In this document: positions 23,110-35,193 of the stretch, piece after piece
Position numbering within the stretch: position 1 is the stretch's first letter
How the letters are laid out: the number at the start of each line of letters is the position of its first letter
Origin: Sipunculus nudus
Lineage: Eukaryota; Annelida; Sipuncula; Golfingiida; Sipunculidae
DNA: 64,000 nt
Direction: 5' to 3'
Assembly (NCBI GenBank): GCA_026874595.1
Contig: CM049306.1
Coordinates: 39,680,019 to 39,744,018 of the forward strand
Notes under the pieces: model-generated
Databases searched by the model: none
What the model was told of the DNA's origin: nothing
Seen by the model: only the letters and a program-made list of their open reading frames with translations
Made by a program: the position numbers and the translations under genes

Positions 23110-25064
23110 GAGCATACTAGAACATATACCATCCGAAATAATAAGTAACATCTTCCAGGATTTTTTCATTATAATAAACTGTGGTGTCCAATAAGGATTA
23201 GCTTGCTTTAGTGACCATACAATGGTATTTAGGTCTATCACGTCGTGCTTAACTCAGTCATATTTAGTTTAAGTCACTGAACACGTTGACTTACATCAGT
23301 GCTGCTGAAACAAATGCACACCACATTTCACATAACAGTGTTAATTGATTTAATTGTTAGAATATTGTACATTTTTAAAGAAATTATCTTTCTATAACAA
23401 ACAAATTATTAGGAAATGAATTGGCATTTAATGAATTCACAGATGAACAATATAATAGTGAAGGGCAAATATTTGAGATCTTAAGTCTGTGTTTCTAATA
23501 ATACGGTAATGAGATGATAAGTTTCCCATAATACGAAGTTTCCGAAGGGAAGCCTTTAACAGACGCACGCTCGGACACATACACATAAGTATATTCATAC
23601 CAACATTCATACATTACACGGCGTATTTAATTTAATTATAAAGTAATGTAAAATTTACACAGACGTGTTAAAAAAATATCTATTGTTGGAGACCTGCAGC
23701 ATCGGCAAAGCTAGACATTCAGAATTTACAGGTGGGTCTAACTCTTTACAAAGAATTACTAAAGAACATAACATAAATGTACAATAAAATGTTAATTGAT
23801 CAGTGTTCATTGAATGACTGTTACTAGATATAGAAACAGACGTAATTGCCGCTCTGTAAATGCTTTATGTGCACAAAGATTTTTTAGCATGCATGCGGAT
23901 CATATATGTTTTGACTTCGATGTTTTTACAATTTATATTCCGCGACTTATATATGTCTAGGGAGGACTGGTAAAAAACGTTTGAATGCAAACTGGTTAAC
24001 GTAGTAACCGAAAGTGACTCAGTATAATCTTAAATAAAAAAAATTGTTATTAACTAGTAATATCTAATTTAAAATATAAATGTAAAATGGTTTATATCAA
24101 TCAAACTGGTTAATGTATTTATCTTAATTGTCGATAGTGTCTACGTTTAATTTTTTTAATGGCAATTTTATGTCATTGTTAACTTGCAATATATACATGC
24201 GGGTTTTAAGGCTCTTAGGTACATCTAATGAACCAGCTGTTAAGAATTAAGAGTATTAACTGATATTGAATGTACTTTTCATGAAAAGTTAGTTTTTCCA
24301 TTTATTCTTAATCATGGTAATAAATTGCTCTTTTCTCATTTTTGTGCTGTTTTTGAATATAATACAAGGATTGTAACTGATTCTAACGTGCCTGAAAACC
24401 GCCTTACCTTGTTCACTTTATAACGTCTCAAGCGAGTTGTAATGTCTAGAAGATAATTTAAATGAAACTTTGTGCTAATTACCATACGCTAATAGACCAC
24501 GGGGAAACGTGAAAGTGTCGATGTGTAGATTTTGAAGAAATATTAAGAAATTCCCAAGTTTCTCAAGTATGACCTGAATTTGTAGACCCACGTTCACCCA
24601 GACCATATTCTATGCACCGAATGAAACATTATGAGCTTTCATTTTGACCAAGTCCAGAAACGCCTACTAAATAACCTCCTCTTGTGACATGAAGTTGTAT
24701 AAAGTAACTTATTTTCTTTCCATATTCCCAGGTTCATTCGTACATAAGTGACTCTACATTTGGCAATATTCCTTACAGGCGTTCCTGAATCCGGATCATA
24801 TTCCCCATCTACACCAAAATATGATCGATCCTTCATTGGCACATTCTCGAAATGCCTTGAAAATTAAATGAGATTCCGTTCATGATTGCGCGAGGTATGA
24901 TGGGAACATCACAAAACCACTCGCACACAAACGGGAATGAACGCATGTAAATCGTATGTATGCTGGTATGTATTATGTTCAAATCATTCATGGCATGTCA
25001 TGTTATCACTCATGCATTAAAGGTTTTTTTTTTCAAAAATTGAAGATATTAAAAAAAATATAAA
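22701..25064. other. Intergenic stretch
   Basis: No supportable gene. It contains the (AT)n tract at 23066-23107 and a short GAAGAAGAAGAAG run near 22993. Confidence 0.4.
23066..23107. repeat. (AT)n microsatellite
   Basis: About 42 bp of uninterrupted AT dinucleotides. Confidence 0.95.
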
Positions 25065-25947
25065 CTAGAATACGGGTAGTCGACAAGCGACTACGTGTAT
25101 CCGCCGATATCAGATTGGTAGGGATAAGTGAGGCATGGAATGAGTGGAAAGGGGAAATAGAGTGAGATGTGTTGCATATTAGCATGTATATCTGCAGCGT
25201 ATACGTGATTTTTGGTGGCGCCACCTGTCCAATAAACGAGACATTTATCCAACACATATACAGATGCATCATTTCAGGCGGATAAGTCAAACCACTGCCG
25301 AAATACGAGCGATTTTACCTCAGACAGACAAACATATTGACACCATGCAAAAATATTTGCAGGTGGCGCTACCAGTTTGTGTGTAATAAAGAGCTATGTG
25401 GGATCTATACACAAAATTTCAGGCCGACACGTCAGACCAGTCCGCAGATATTAGTATGGATGTCTGCAGCGTAACATTATTATCGGTGGCGCCACATGTC
25501 ATATGAAAGAGAAACCTATCCAAGATGTAAACACATGCAACATTTCAGGTGGATAAGTCCAACCACTGCAGAGAGATGAGTGATTTGAACCCAAGGCTGA
25601 TGAACAGATGGACGCTGTGCAAAAATGATCGTAGGTGGCGCCACCAGTTTGGTGTGAAATATAAAGCTATCCAAGAGCTACATTCACGCAAAGTTTCAGC
25701 CGTACTGGTCAAATGAGTCCCAAGATATGTGGGTTTATGTGCGAAAACAAACGCACAGATGGACGCTGTGCAATGAGGAAAGGTCAGAGGTCAACCCAAA
25801 ATGAGGGCGCAGCAGTTCACATGTGACCCGATCATAATGCCGAGTTTCATTTAATTCCTTCTAGTGATTGCGGAGAAGTTCTCCGGAAACCTATGCGGCG
25901 GCGGTGGGAGGAAAAAGATAGTATCCGCAAAACTCTGTTTTGGCGGA
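25065..25947 (-). mobile_element. Helitron-like non-autonomous element, copy D (full length, minus strand)
   Basis: On the minus strand it starts TCCGCCAAAAC (preceded by A), pairs with a GTTTTGCGGA arm and ends with hairpin arms GTAGTCG and CGACTAC followed by CTAG and then T. It holds fewer internal units than copy B (883 against 1459 bp), so copy number of the roughly 280-bp unit varies. Four GGTGGCGCCACC-like cores lie at about 25214, 25363, 25485 and 25634. Identical ends and flanking dinucleotides in two independent copies support Helitron-type insertion. Confidence 0.7.
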
Positions 25948-28087
25948 TATAATTATTCCAAAATTATTGCGAAACATGTGAATACAGTACAGTGAAACAG
26001 AATATAAATCTTTTTGGCATCTTGTGTGTGGCTGAAATCAACATTTCGTTGCTGAACAAGATCTTCAGCTTCTTACCCGGGCATCATCACAACCAAATAG
26101 TCATCTCCATGGAAACGATAAAAATCCAAAACATCATCGCCATCACTCAGTGTATCATCACGTTTGCATTTTTATCTGGATATACACGGTATCTCCGATC
26201 ATCATAATTGATCTTCCGTGTATCATCTAGACAAATAGAAATAACATAAAACCAGGTGTCATCAATCATAGGGAATCAATAAAAATGTAATTTTGTAATC
26301 TTATGTTGACCATGACAGATGTACTGAGGACGGCACTGATCAAACCAAATCAGGTTATAATTTAACACAATTACACGCTTGTACACTCGCTATGACCCTT
26401 AGAAATTGAACTTGTTAACCACGACAGACCGTTGTCGAGGCGAGATGGTCTGTACAGTCGCCGCAGCGGATGACTTGGAATCCGCCTCGGAAAGCGGACT
26501 AATCTAATTTGACCACTATCTTTAGCAGACTGGCCTATGACACAATTCTTCTTGGCTCAGCGTATCTGAAATGTCAATCGCCAAAGCCAATACATTTCCT
26601 TGTCTAAGTATGAGACGGAGCCGACTATGTTTAGAAATGCTCTTTGATTCAGTGGTTCTTCTGGCGTTATCTGTTGGTGTTCATTCTTGATGAATAAATG
26701 AACCGGAGAGCCTAACGTCGAGGACACCACGCTAAGCTGGTCGCGGACTGAGCGTGGAATGCCTCGCAGATGCCGTTGGGATTTTATGACGTCATAATGG
26801 GACGGGCAGCTCTCAGGAGGAAGCTATATATAGAAGTGTGTATGAATAATGTGAGAAATGGTTCGGATTCTTAATGAAGCATCACATAGAGTAGACGGAT
26901 TAAACTTTATAGGGCATGTCTACTTAAAATGCAATGTTGACGGTTTCAGAAAAGGTGATAACATTAACAGTGTATAATAATTGCCGATGTAATGTTAATA
27001 CCACCTTCAGGACATAGTTTTTATGGCTGTTACAAGTACTACATTGTACAATTTTGTCCATAAAGTAGGCTGGTTTCAAAAAAATATAGTACCTTTCAAA
27101 TATATATACAGATATATTTTTTATGTGGAGAAAGATTGATGCTTTGATCAGTTGTCAGATATTCGACGGTTGAACAACTGGTGAAACCTGAGGGTCATAC
27201 AAAATTAGAGCATATATTCTTAGAAAACGGGTGCCGAAATCACACAAAAATATTAGGTATGACAATTCATTTTCGTATACCACGCTAATTTTATTCTGAT
27301 CCGGAAAGGGCACATTAGGCGAGATTTCTTATATCTGAATCCTTTCGCAGGTTAGTTTATTAGTTTATCTGCGGCGTGCAAATAAAATTTGGTTATAAAT
27401 AATTAGGGAATTTATACCAGATTTCTAGGTGTGAACAGTGCATAATCGACTTTTCGCCAAAGGTTAGAAGAGTACTTATTTTATTTATGTATATCGTCCT
27501 TCATAATCAAGTTGCCTCGGAACGGTTATCCCCATTTTCATAAGTAAGCATGTCGTATTAGTCGGAATATTTCGTTTATTATGTTGACCAATTTACCACT
27601 ATATGAGTGTCATATGAACGTGCACTGCGCAGCGTTTATTAAGTATTTGAGATAATATGACAAGAAAGTTAACAAGTTCAGGGAAAATATGACAAGACGA
27701 CAGGTTTTTTTTTAAATACCTATGATAGAGAAAGTTATTTAACATATTTTTTCCAGGAGGTTAAACATGTGCCAAACGTGGCGGCACTTTTCTCCTTTGA
27801 GATATGACTGTCTGTACCTAGATACAAAGATGTCAGTCAATGTATGCTCAGTCGGTCACATTAGAACGCATACAGAGTCATCATTTCTCTGTTACATCGA
27901 ACAGACAACCCACACTGATTGAAGACCTTTAAGAATGACATTGGAATAAACCAAGACTGTGATTTAAATAGTCAGGTCAGCTTGAATACGCCTCATGTGA
28001 CCAACAGCCATGAAGCTAGCCCAGCACAGTGACGTACCTGGTTACCTCTCTTTGGCTTACTCTCCTTCAGAGTATTTAAAGGACTCC
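25948..28087. other. Intergenic stretch with a possible promoter
   Basis: No supportable coding exon. A moderately GC-rich part at 26.4-26.85 kb carries the CRE and TATA pair listed separately. Confidence 0.35.
26787..26832 (+). promoter_or_regulatory. Candidate CRE plus TATA core promoter
   Basis: A perfect CRE (TGACGTCA, 26787-26794) is followed 30 bp later by TATATATA (26825-26832). This geometry suits a cAMP-responsive promoter, but no open frame of note follows. It may drive a non-coding or distant spliced transcript, or be a chance match. Confidence 0.25.
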
Positions 28088-29200
28088 ATTAAAGGAATCT
28101 TTGACCCAGTCACATATATACTGAGAGACCATTTTACCACCGAAAATAGGGGGACCAACCACTGACGATGAAAACCCCAAAAATTGCATATTGCATATAA
28201 TGGCAATTGGTTGTACGGGGAGCATCGTACGAAGGTTGCCCCATTATCAATAAATAAATAATTAATTAACAGATTGCCGACTGTTCGTACGATAACCGAT
28301 TGGCGACTGCTCGGTTAGTCGGCGATCAACTGGCGATAATCAAGATTTAATTAGCGAGTGGTGGTCGATGTTCGTACGATGCTCAACGACCTGTTCATGA
28401 TCATTTCCCGGGGGTTATATAGATAAATGGGCAACCTCATGGGCAACCTCTAACAGGGTCAGGACCACCTCTAACTGTTCCAGAGGCATCACCTCGAGAT
28501 AGCCTGTCCAATTCAACTCTAAATCAGCTCCAATCTGCTCAGAAGACGAAGAAGATGACAGTGATGTTGTACTCGAGTCCGGACTTGGATTCGAGTCCAT
28601 ATGTTTAGAAAACTCGAACACGGACTTGGACTCAAGGGTCCTGGACTCGGACTTGTACTCGGACTCGGAAGTAAGGACACGAGAAATCAGACGAGTCAAC
28701 TTCTCGTCCGACAGACAAGAAAATTCTGTAACAAATTATATACAGATTGTACATATGGGTGAACTACCAATAGAATTATTACAACGTATATGCCAACTTT
28801 AAGCTGTGCATGAAGGGTTAAACATAATTAAATATTTAAGATAAGAGCACCTGTAAACTAACATAAAATCTGCATGATTATCTTAAATATTCTTTTTAAA
28901 TTTCTCTTAATAATAAAATTTGTATTAGACTAAGACATGGACTCGAGTTCCAAATCACTCGGACTCGAACCTGAAGAAGGTGGACTTGGGCGAAACTCAA
29001 CCACTCGGACTTGGACTCGAACAACCGTTTAAAATCTCCCAACAACCACTGGTTGTCGGCGGTAACTTTTTCGTAAAGACCCCTTTAAGCTATGTATGAC
29101 AAGGGTCTTAGAGCCCCAGTCACACATTATGAAAGATCATTTTGCGACTTATAGTAACCAGAAAATGCGGCGATTAATCGGCGAGTTTCAAAGACCGGTA
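28088..29200. repeat. Repeat-rich segment with CCCAGTCACA motifs and GGACTC/GGACTTG hexamers
   Basis: Two similar segments, ACCCAGTCACATATATACTG with AGACCATTTTACCACCG near 28106 and CCCCAGTCACACATTATGAA with AGATCATTTTGCGAC near 29115, bracket the region as direct repeats. Between them are CGATTGGCGACTG-type repeats (28270-28330) and two clusters of degenerate GGACTC hexamers (28576-28672 and 28936-29021). The 94-codon minus-strand frame at 28415-28699 spans the hexamers and is Ser/Glu-rich because of them. Confidence 0.45.
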
Positions 29201-29479
29201 ATACATATTAAACATCATTGCAGCTTATCAGAGAGGATAATTCACACACCGTCAAAAATAAAAGAAAAAGGGATTTGTATACCTTTATTGATCAATTCAC
29301 GTAAGTGATATATATCAATCGTGAGGTCTTGTCTCATTTTATGCTTTCAGTAATTAAGGCACGAAGGAGTAATGAAATAACTTCTAGGTGTAAGTTTCAT
29401 AGACACAAGGAAAAACCAGACCCGAGGAATAACGTACGTCAGGTTGGAGAAACAACTAAGGTCATCCCAGAGGCTCTTA

Positions 29480-29660
29480 ATTCACCAGAACTAATAATTG
29501 CCTCCGCCAGGAGGGTATGCGTTCATCCACGTTCGTGTGTGTGTTTTATGTGTTTGTTCACAATATAACTCAGGAACGAAATCTCATGAAATTTTCGCTT
29601 GTGCCCGAATGAACCAAGGAATATTGGCCAAAGTAATGAATTAAAATACATGGCAGAGAC
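29480..29660 (+). repeat. Interspersed repeat fragment (GCCTCCGCCAGGAGGGTATG)
   Basis: GCCTCCGCCAGGAGGGTATG, a T/G-rich stretch, ATAACTCAGGAACG and ATGAAATTTTCGCTTG follow the layout of a widespread invertebrate interspersed repeat. It is a single copy here without ends, so the class is unassigned. Confidence 0.35.
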
Positions 29661-30551
29661 CATGACAGATTTCTTGTTAATATAAAGTTCTCAAGCCAAA
29701 CCCAATTAGGGGTGATTTTCTGGTTTAATTCCTACATTTTAGGTTACAAAACAACTCGTCCTGTTTGATAGGTCAAACAAGTCCCGCTCTATATAAGCGA
29801 ACCCTTCAGAGAATATGGAATCTTCAACCTATATCCATGGAAACTGTTTTCCAATCCTGACACACATAGACTAGTATATGGGTACCAGCTGTAGCAGCAG
29901 CCCACTTCCTCTTGGGGGTTATATCGATAGCCATACACAGATGAGACAAACGAGTGATATACACTATGTTTGGTGGTTTCAAGGAACAACTAGGCCTATT
30001 TTTCCGAGAGAAAATCCATGATTATCCGAATACTCATATTTCTTATATATAACACTTATATCGGATTTAATTCATTTCGAAGAATAATTTTTTCCAAACA
30101 AACACTGATACGAGAATCTTGCACCAACTACCTGCATGCTACCTTGTTAATATTCCTAAGGAAAGTCAAGATACGACCTGAGGTTTTGTCACGTGAGGTA
30201 GTATTTCAACCAGGACATCCACAACGCATAATCGTTCTCACATTAATACGACTTGCAGGTTAAGAAATTTTGGTAAAGGAATCATTTCACCACACTACAC
30301 TTAGGCTTCTAAAGAGAGCAGAGTGAAATGTAGACCGTTAGAATATGTTGGATAAGATTTTGTATCAAAACAAATTGCATGAGTGCTTTTTTAAGAGCTC
30401 AACGAAATAAACAATATTTTGCAAGCATGCGCATGTGCCAGATAAAAGTGTCTATTTAAATTGTGACAAATTTTAACTTGGAAGTTAGACAGTTGGCACA
30501 AGAAGTCCCCGACGTCCAATTATCCTGATTTGAAGAGGTTCGTTTTGTAAA
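29661..30551. other. Intergenic stretch
   Basis: Nothing recognised on either strand. Confidence 0.35.
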
Positions 30552-30676
30552 GAAAAGACCTCTGGCGGACAGACTGGGACATGATGTAATTATGAAAAGA
30601 CCTCTGGCAGACAGACTGGGACATGATGTAATTGTGAAAAGACCTCTGGCGGACAAACTGGGACATGATGTAATTA
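30552..30676 (+). repeat. 42-bp minisatellite, three copies
   Basis: Units beginning GAAAAGACCTCTGGCGGACA at 30552, 30594 and 30636 are nearly identical and contiguous. The period is a multiple of three, so a repetitive open frame (14-residue unit) appears on the minus strand. It has no flanking gene structure and is not called. Confidence 0.9.
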
Positions 30677-32211
30677 GCTGGCGGAAGTGTGACCTCACGG
30701 ACTGAATTTAGTAAGGACGTACATCTTATTCTATATTATTTATTCTTTCTTGAAAAGTTGGTGCGATATCCTTTTGCAGAATAAGATATCTGAAAAGATC
30801 TAATTTTGTTTTCTCAAGGGACTAGTATTTCACATTGTCCCCAAGCCATGTTTTTAACTAAAAAGGTGAGGCATCGGTGATGCCGTGATATCCTCAAACC
30901 TAGGAAAGAACCACTTTATAATTAAAGCATGCAAAATAAAAGCTGGATTAAACGGCAGAAATTCATTATAACCGTTTTAATAATCCAGACTTTTTAGCTG
31001 GGAATAATGGGGGATATAAACTGAAAAAATCCTAAAATCGTGCATGATATATGTACAAGGGGTTTCATATGGCTGACGTCATCGCAGAGTTGACAGTGCT
31101 CACAGAGGGGTGTTGAAATTTGGAATAAATCACACATGTCAAGTGTTTTGCCTGTGGGAAATAAATACGATTTATACTCTCTCTGGAAATGGTTTTGGTT
31201 TATGATAAATTTATGTTAATCATTTTACAGGCAAATGTGTTAAATAATAATGTTATGGCATTTGGAATATGTCTGACTGACCTGAACCTCTGCAGACTGG
31301 CTCTGAAGTAATATCAAAATGACCTCAGCCTGATGTGCATTTATATTTCCATAAAATAAATATTGGCAAAGGTGAAAGGTTACGCATGGTGATCTGACAT
31401 GCCGCTGTTAACTGAACTCATTGCTGTAGGAGGCCACTGAATTAACCCTGGTATGTCCTCGGTGGGCCCCCCCCCATTAGTACAGGCCAACCGGCCCACC
31501 ACCAGGATGCCATCAGGGCACGCTAGTTTGTATTATCACAAAATGCCACCCAGGCAGGTTAAATTAGCTATTCTCCCACATGACCTGGTAAGAAAATGTT
31601 TGCGAAAAAAATGATGATTATATAGTTCTGATGCTGTATTGTATCTTTTAAATGTGTAAAAGTTCACAATGAAGTGTTTATATGTAGAGGATTATGGCCT
31701 GGAACTGGAAATCTCGATACCTTTGCATACAGAGTGCAATCATGAATTTAACGAATAACCGGGTCAAAAATGATTATCACGTAAACTTGTACTCAAAAAG
31801 AACCCAAACAGTCCAATAAGAATAATATGATGAAATAATGGAGGAATACTTAAAAATGGGAAAGTGAATGAAGCTAAAGGGTAAATTTGTCAGATGAAAA
31901 GAAGTGGCTGGAGCCCCTGTGAATAAAAATAAGTATTAACACTGAAGTATTTTATCGTTTCCTATGAGTGCCTGCCGTAATTTTAACGAATTTAAAGAAA
32001 GGACCAAGGTGTTCTTGTTAATAAAAGTTCTGTTACATTTGTCTGCTGTTGTGTACAGTTTTCTGCTACCATTTAATATACGCTGTAATTTGACTCTACT
32101 GCTTATTGTTTCATATACTTCTTCCTGTACGATATCCCAAAACGCACCCCAACATTTTTAACATGACTAAACCTTACGATTTGCAACGAAATTCTGGATC
32201 AAAAGCGAATC
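30677..32211. other. Intergenic stretch
   Basis: AT-rich with one poly(C) run at about 31468-31474. No supportable gene. Confidence 0.35.
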
Positions 32212-32394
32212 CAGAGGCGGATACGCAACCGCCCCGCCCACTTTTTTTGTAGCCGCCGCAAACTTTTTCTACGGATTTCAGTCCAATTTTTGCGGTCATA
32301 CTTTTTCCGGACCTAGGGACCTTTTTGTTTTGCTTTTGTCACAAGTCCTCATGTGTTGGACCCCTCCTTTTTCTAAATCCTGGAGCCGCCCATG
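32212..32394. mobile_element. MITE related to the GGATCC/poly(G) family
   Basis: The left end CAGAGGCGGAT and the right end (reverse complement CATGGGCGGCTCCAGG) are imperfectly inverted. The interior has the CCGCCGCAAACTTTTTCTAC segment shared with 10190-10300 and 8218-8430. About 183 bp, no coding capacity. Confidence 0.5.
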
Positions 32395-32701
32395 TGGATG
32401 CTCTTACACATAGAGAGTAACTACAATTTATACGATACCGTAAAAACTCACAGAAAAATCCTTGGAGACTAAATAGGGTGAGGCCTTTTTATATAATGTT
32501 ACAGAAGCGTCGTACGGAATTCGAAAACAATGGTTTCGAATCACACCGTCACGCGTGGTCGCAAAATACGCACACAATCGAGGAAAATCGTGAACCTCTG
32601 GGTTGTAAAATGTTGAAAGAAACGTAGGTGGGAATTCACTTTGATGGAGTAAAAACTAATTAGGATATATAAATTAGGTCATCTTTAAGGATTGTCCATA
32701 T

Positions 32702-33484
32702 TGTTACAGGTGCTGTTTTTATTGTGTGACACGGGCGTAACTCGTGTTGTTGTTACATTTTATGTTTAATCCGTACTGGTTGAACTCTCGTTGTCATGTG
32801 AGCTTAGAGTTTTCACGCCTGGTCGTGGGTCACGTAATGAGCCTGGTGTGTGGAGATACACAGCGCTGTTCTTTCTAGAGAATTCCTGAAACGCGTGTTT
32901 ACTGTTGAGTAGGGTCCTTATAGTCTGTTCGAGAAGTGGAAAATTCCCGGCTTGGGGTGTGAAGGTATATAAAGGGGCTGTTTTTTTTACAACCAGAGGG
33001 CAGACAGCAGAGCAGATACCAGCGGACGCAGAAGCGTGTGTCATATTCTAGACCTTATCCGACGAATGCGGCAATTACACATTTTTCCTGGATTTTATAA
33101 TTTGGACTTCAGTTTACTTTCTGTGTTGTTGCAAGAACTTTCCACTGGACTATGATTCTCCGAGAGTTTACATTCAAAGGACTTATCGTTGTGATGGTGT
33201 TGGTATCGAGGTACTGTACCATTATCTTTCTGTGTGATTTTATTGGCTTGTTGCTATAACGCTGTTTTACTGTATAATTGTATTGATTTAGTGTATTGTA
33301 TTGTTAGGGTTGTTTTAAGAATAAATTAAAGTTATTTGTTAACAAAAATCCACTGACTTCTTTATTCATTCCCCTAGACATTTCACGCTACCTAGTGTTA
33401 CAGAATCTGTTTTGTTTTTAAACTCCATTACAAAATTTGTGTTCATCACGCATACGTGATCTGTTCATATTAGGTTCCGTAACA
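32702..33484 (+). repeat. 5' LTR
   Basis: 783 bp with 6-bp inverted termini TGTTAC...GTAACA. It contains a promoter-like TATATAAA at 32966-32973 and AATAAA at 33320-33325, a spacing that defines U3, R and U5 in the usual way. Confidence 0.9.
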
Positions 33485-33490
33485 TAAAAT

Positions 33491-33509
33491 TGGGGGCTCT
33501 CGTCGGGAT
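33491..33509 (+). other. Primer binding site, tRNA-Pro-like
   Basis: TGGGGGCTCTCGTCGGGAT lies 6 nt after the 5' LTR. The first nine bases are complementary to the 3' end of tRNA-Pro (…GAGCCCCCA), and the rest matches with a small insertion and deletion. Retroviruses such as MLV use the same primer tRNA. The mismatch may reflect decay or a lineage-specific tRNA. Confidence 0.65.
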
Positions 33510-33649
33510 GCTTAATGGTTTTCAAATTTATTAGGCCTTGACCTGGACATTGTTTTATCATACATTGTTTACAAGATTACATACTGTTTACAGTACATTG
33601 TTTACAGGATTTATCGCAGTGGTTTTTTGTTATTGTTTTGACATCTTAG

Positions 33650-34783
33650 CATTGCAGATTTCAAACCTGGGAATTTGTTGACGATCCGGACCCTGATCAA
33701 CTTGAACAGTTGTGAAAAGACCAGTTGTTGCGTTTGGGACAACACTTAGGGATAAGTGTGAAAAAAGCTTTGAGAAAGCCTGATATCATTGCTTAAATCA
33801 TGCAAGATCTTATTAGCAAAGGTTTAATTGAAGAGACTGAAGTTGAAACATCAAAAAATGACAGCCTTGCTATGCAGTTAGAATTTAAAAAGTTGAAAAT
33901 GCAACATGAGCTAGCATTAAAATAGTTAGAATTAGAAAAAGAAAAACAGAGAGAAGAAAGAGAAAGACTAGAAAAAGAAAAAGAAATTGAGTTAAAACGA
34001 CTGGATTTAGAACGTAGTCTAAGTGCTGATGTTACTAAACACATTAGACTTGTCCCACCTTTTCAAGAAAAAGAGGTTGATAATTATTTCTTACACGTTG
34101 AGAAGATAGCTGAACATATAAAATGGCCTTAGGAAAATTGGACTATGCTGTTTCAAAGTGTATTGACTGGCAAGGCCAGAGAAATTTATACAGAGCTTAC
34201 AGTAGAAGCTGCTGCTTACTATGACCTGGTAAAACGGTTAATCCTGAAAGGTTATGAGTTAGTTCCAGAAACTTACCGCCAAAAATTTAGAAATTGGGAA
34301 AAGCGCAAAGAACAGACCTACGTCGAATTTGCTAGGACAAAAGAGCAGTTGTTTGATCACTGGTGTAGTTCTAAAAATGGAATGAAAGATTATGACAATT
34401 TGCGCCAGTTGATTTTGCTTGAAGAATTTTAGCGCTGCATTAACGCAGATGTTAAAACTTTTCTCGATGAGAAAAGTCCTGAAACACTTAACATTGCTGC
34501 TCAATTAGCTGATGATTATTCATTAACACACAAAATGTCTTTTACTAGCAAATCAAACCAGTCATTCACAAACAAGAATGTAACTCAGTATGGTCAAAAG
34601 AAGTTTACAGCGCAGTCACCCATTACTAGTAGTCCTGATAGTTCAGCAAATCCCATAGCTACACCTCAGTCCACTTCCACTGTGTCTAAGTCCAACAAAG
34701 ACCAGTCATTTTCAAAGAAAATCTGTAATTACTGCAAGAAGGAAGGTCATCTAATATCTGACTGCTTGGAAACTTGCGAATAG
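33650..34783 (+). pseudogene. Degenerate gag of the LTR element
   Basis: One reading frame runs through this interval but is interrupted by several in-frame stops, for example near 33711, 33795, 33924, 34130 and 34430. The middle is strongly charged and coiled-coil-like (Glu/Lys/Arg-rich near 33930-34020). It is followed by a retrotransposon capsid-like part and, at the end, a single CCHC zinc knuckle, CNYCKKEGHLISDC, at about 34724-34765. The product would package element RNA, but this copy cannot make an intact Gag. Confidence 0.75.
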
Positions 34784-34979
34784 ACCAAATAGCAAACCTT
34801 CTGGTTTTGTTTCAAAATCTATGCATAGCATAGTACAAGAGCCAGGCTCTTTTCATGTAAATAAGGGGTACAACTCCTTTGTTGACTCAAATAAAGAGTT
34901 TGATGCTACGGAGGCCCAAGTGCCTTCTAAATCCAAAGAAGAATCCATAGCTTGCGGGGTAAAAACCTCAGTTGATTCC

Positions 34980-35110
34980 TGCGAGGAATGAATTAAATAA
35001 GGCTAGGTCCTTTCAAGACTTCTGCGAGGAGTGTTCTCTAAATGAGGCTAAGTCCTTTTATGACCTTGCGAGAGTATTTCAAATGAGGCTAGGTCATCTT
35101 ATGACAAACA
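34980..35110 (+). repeat. Short tandem repeat in the gag-pol spacer
   Basis: Units of about 42-45 bp beginning AATGAGGCTAGGTCCTTT occur near 34996, 35040 and 35081. They lie where gag and pol would be joined and carry stops, so the gag-pol linkage in this copy is lost. Confidence 0.55.
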
Positions 35111-35193
35111 AAAGTTTGTTTCTGCTGAGGAAAATTCCTCTGTAGGAGTTTGGTAAGGATGTAGATTCCTTAGATGACTCTAAAACAGAGTTT

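Noticed and set aside
30552-30676. CRISPR-like array
   Set aside because: The repeats are contiguous without spacers and the host is an animal. It is a minisatellite.
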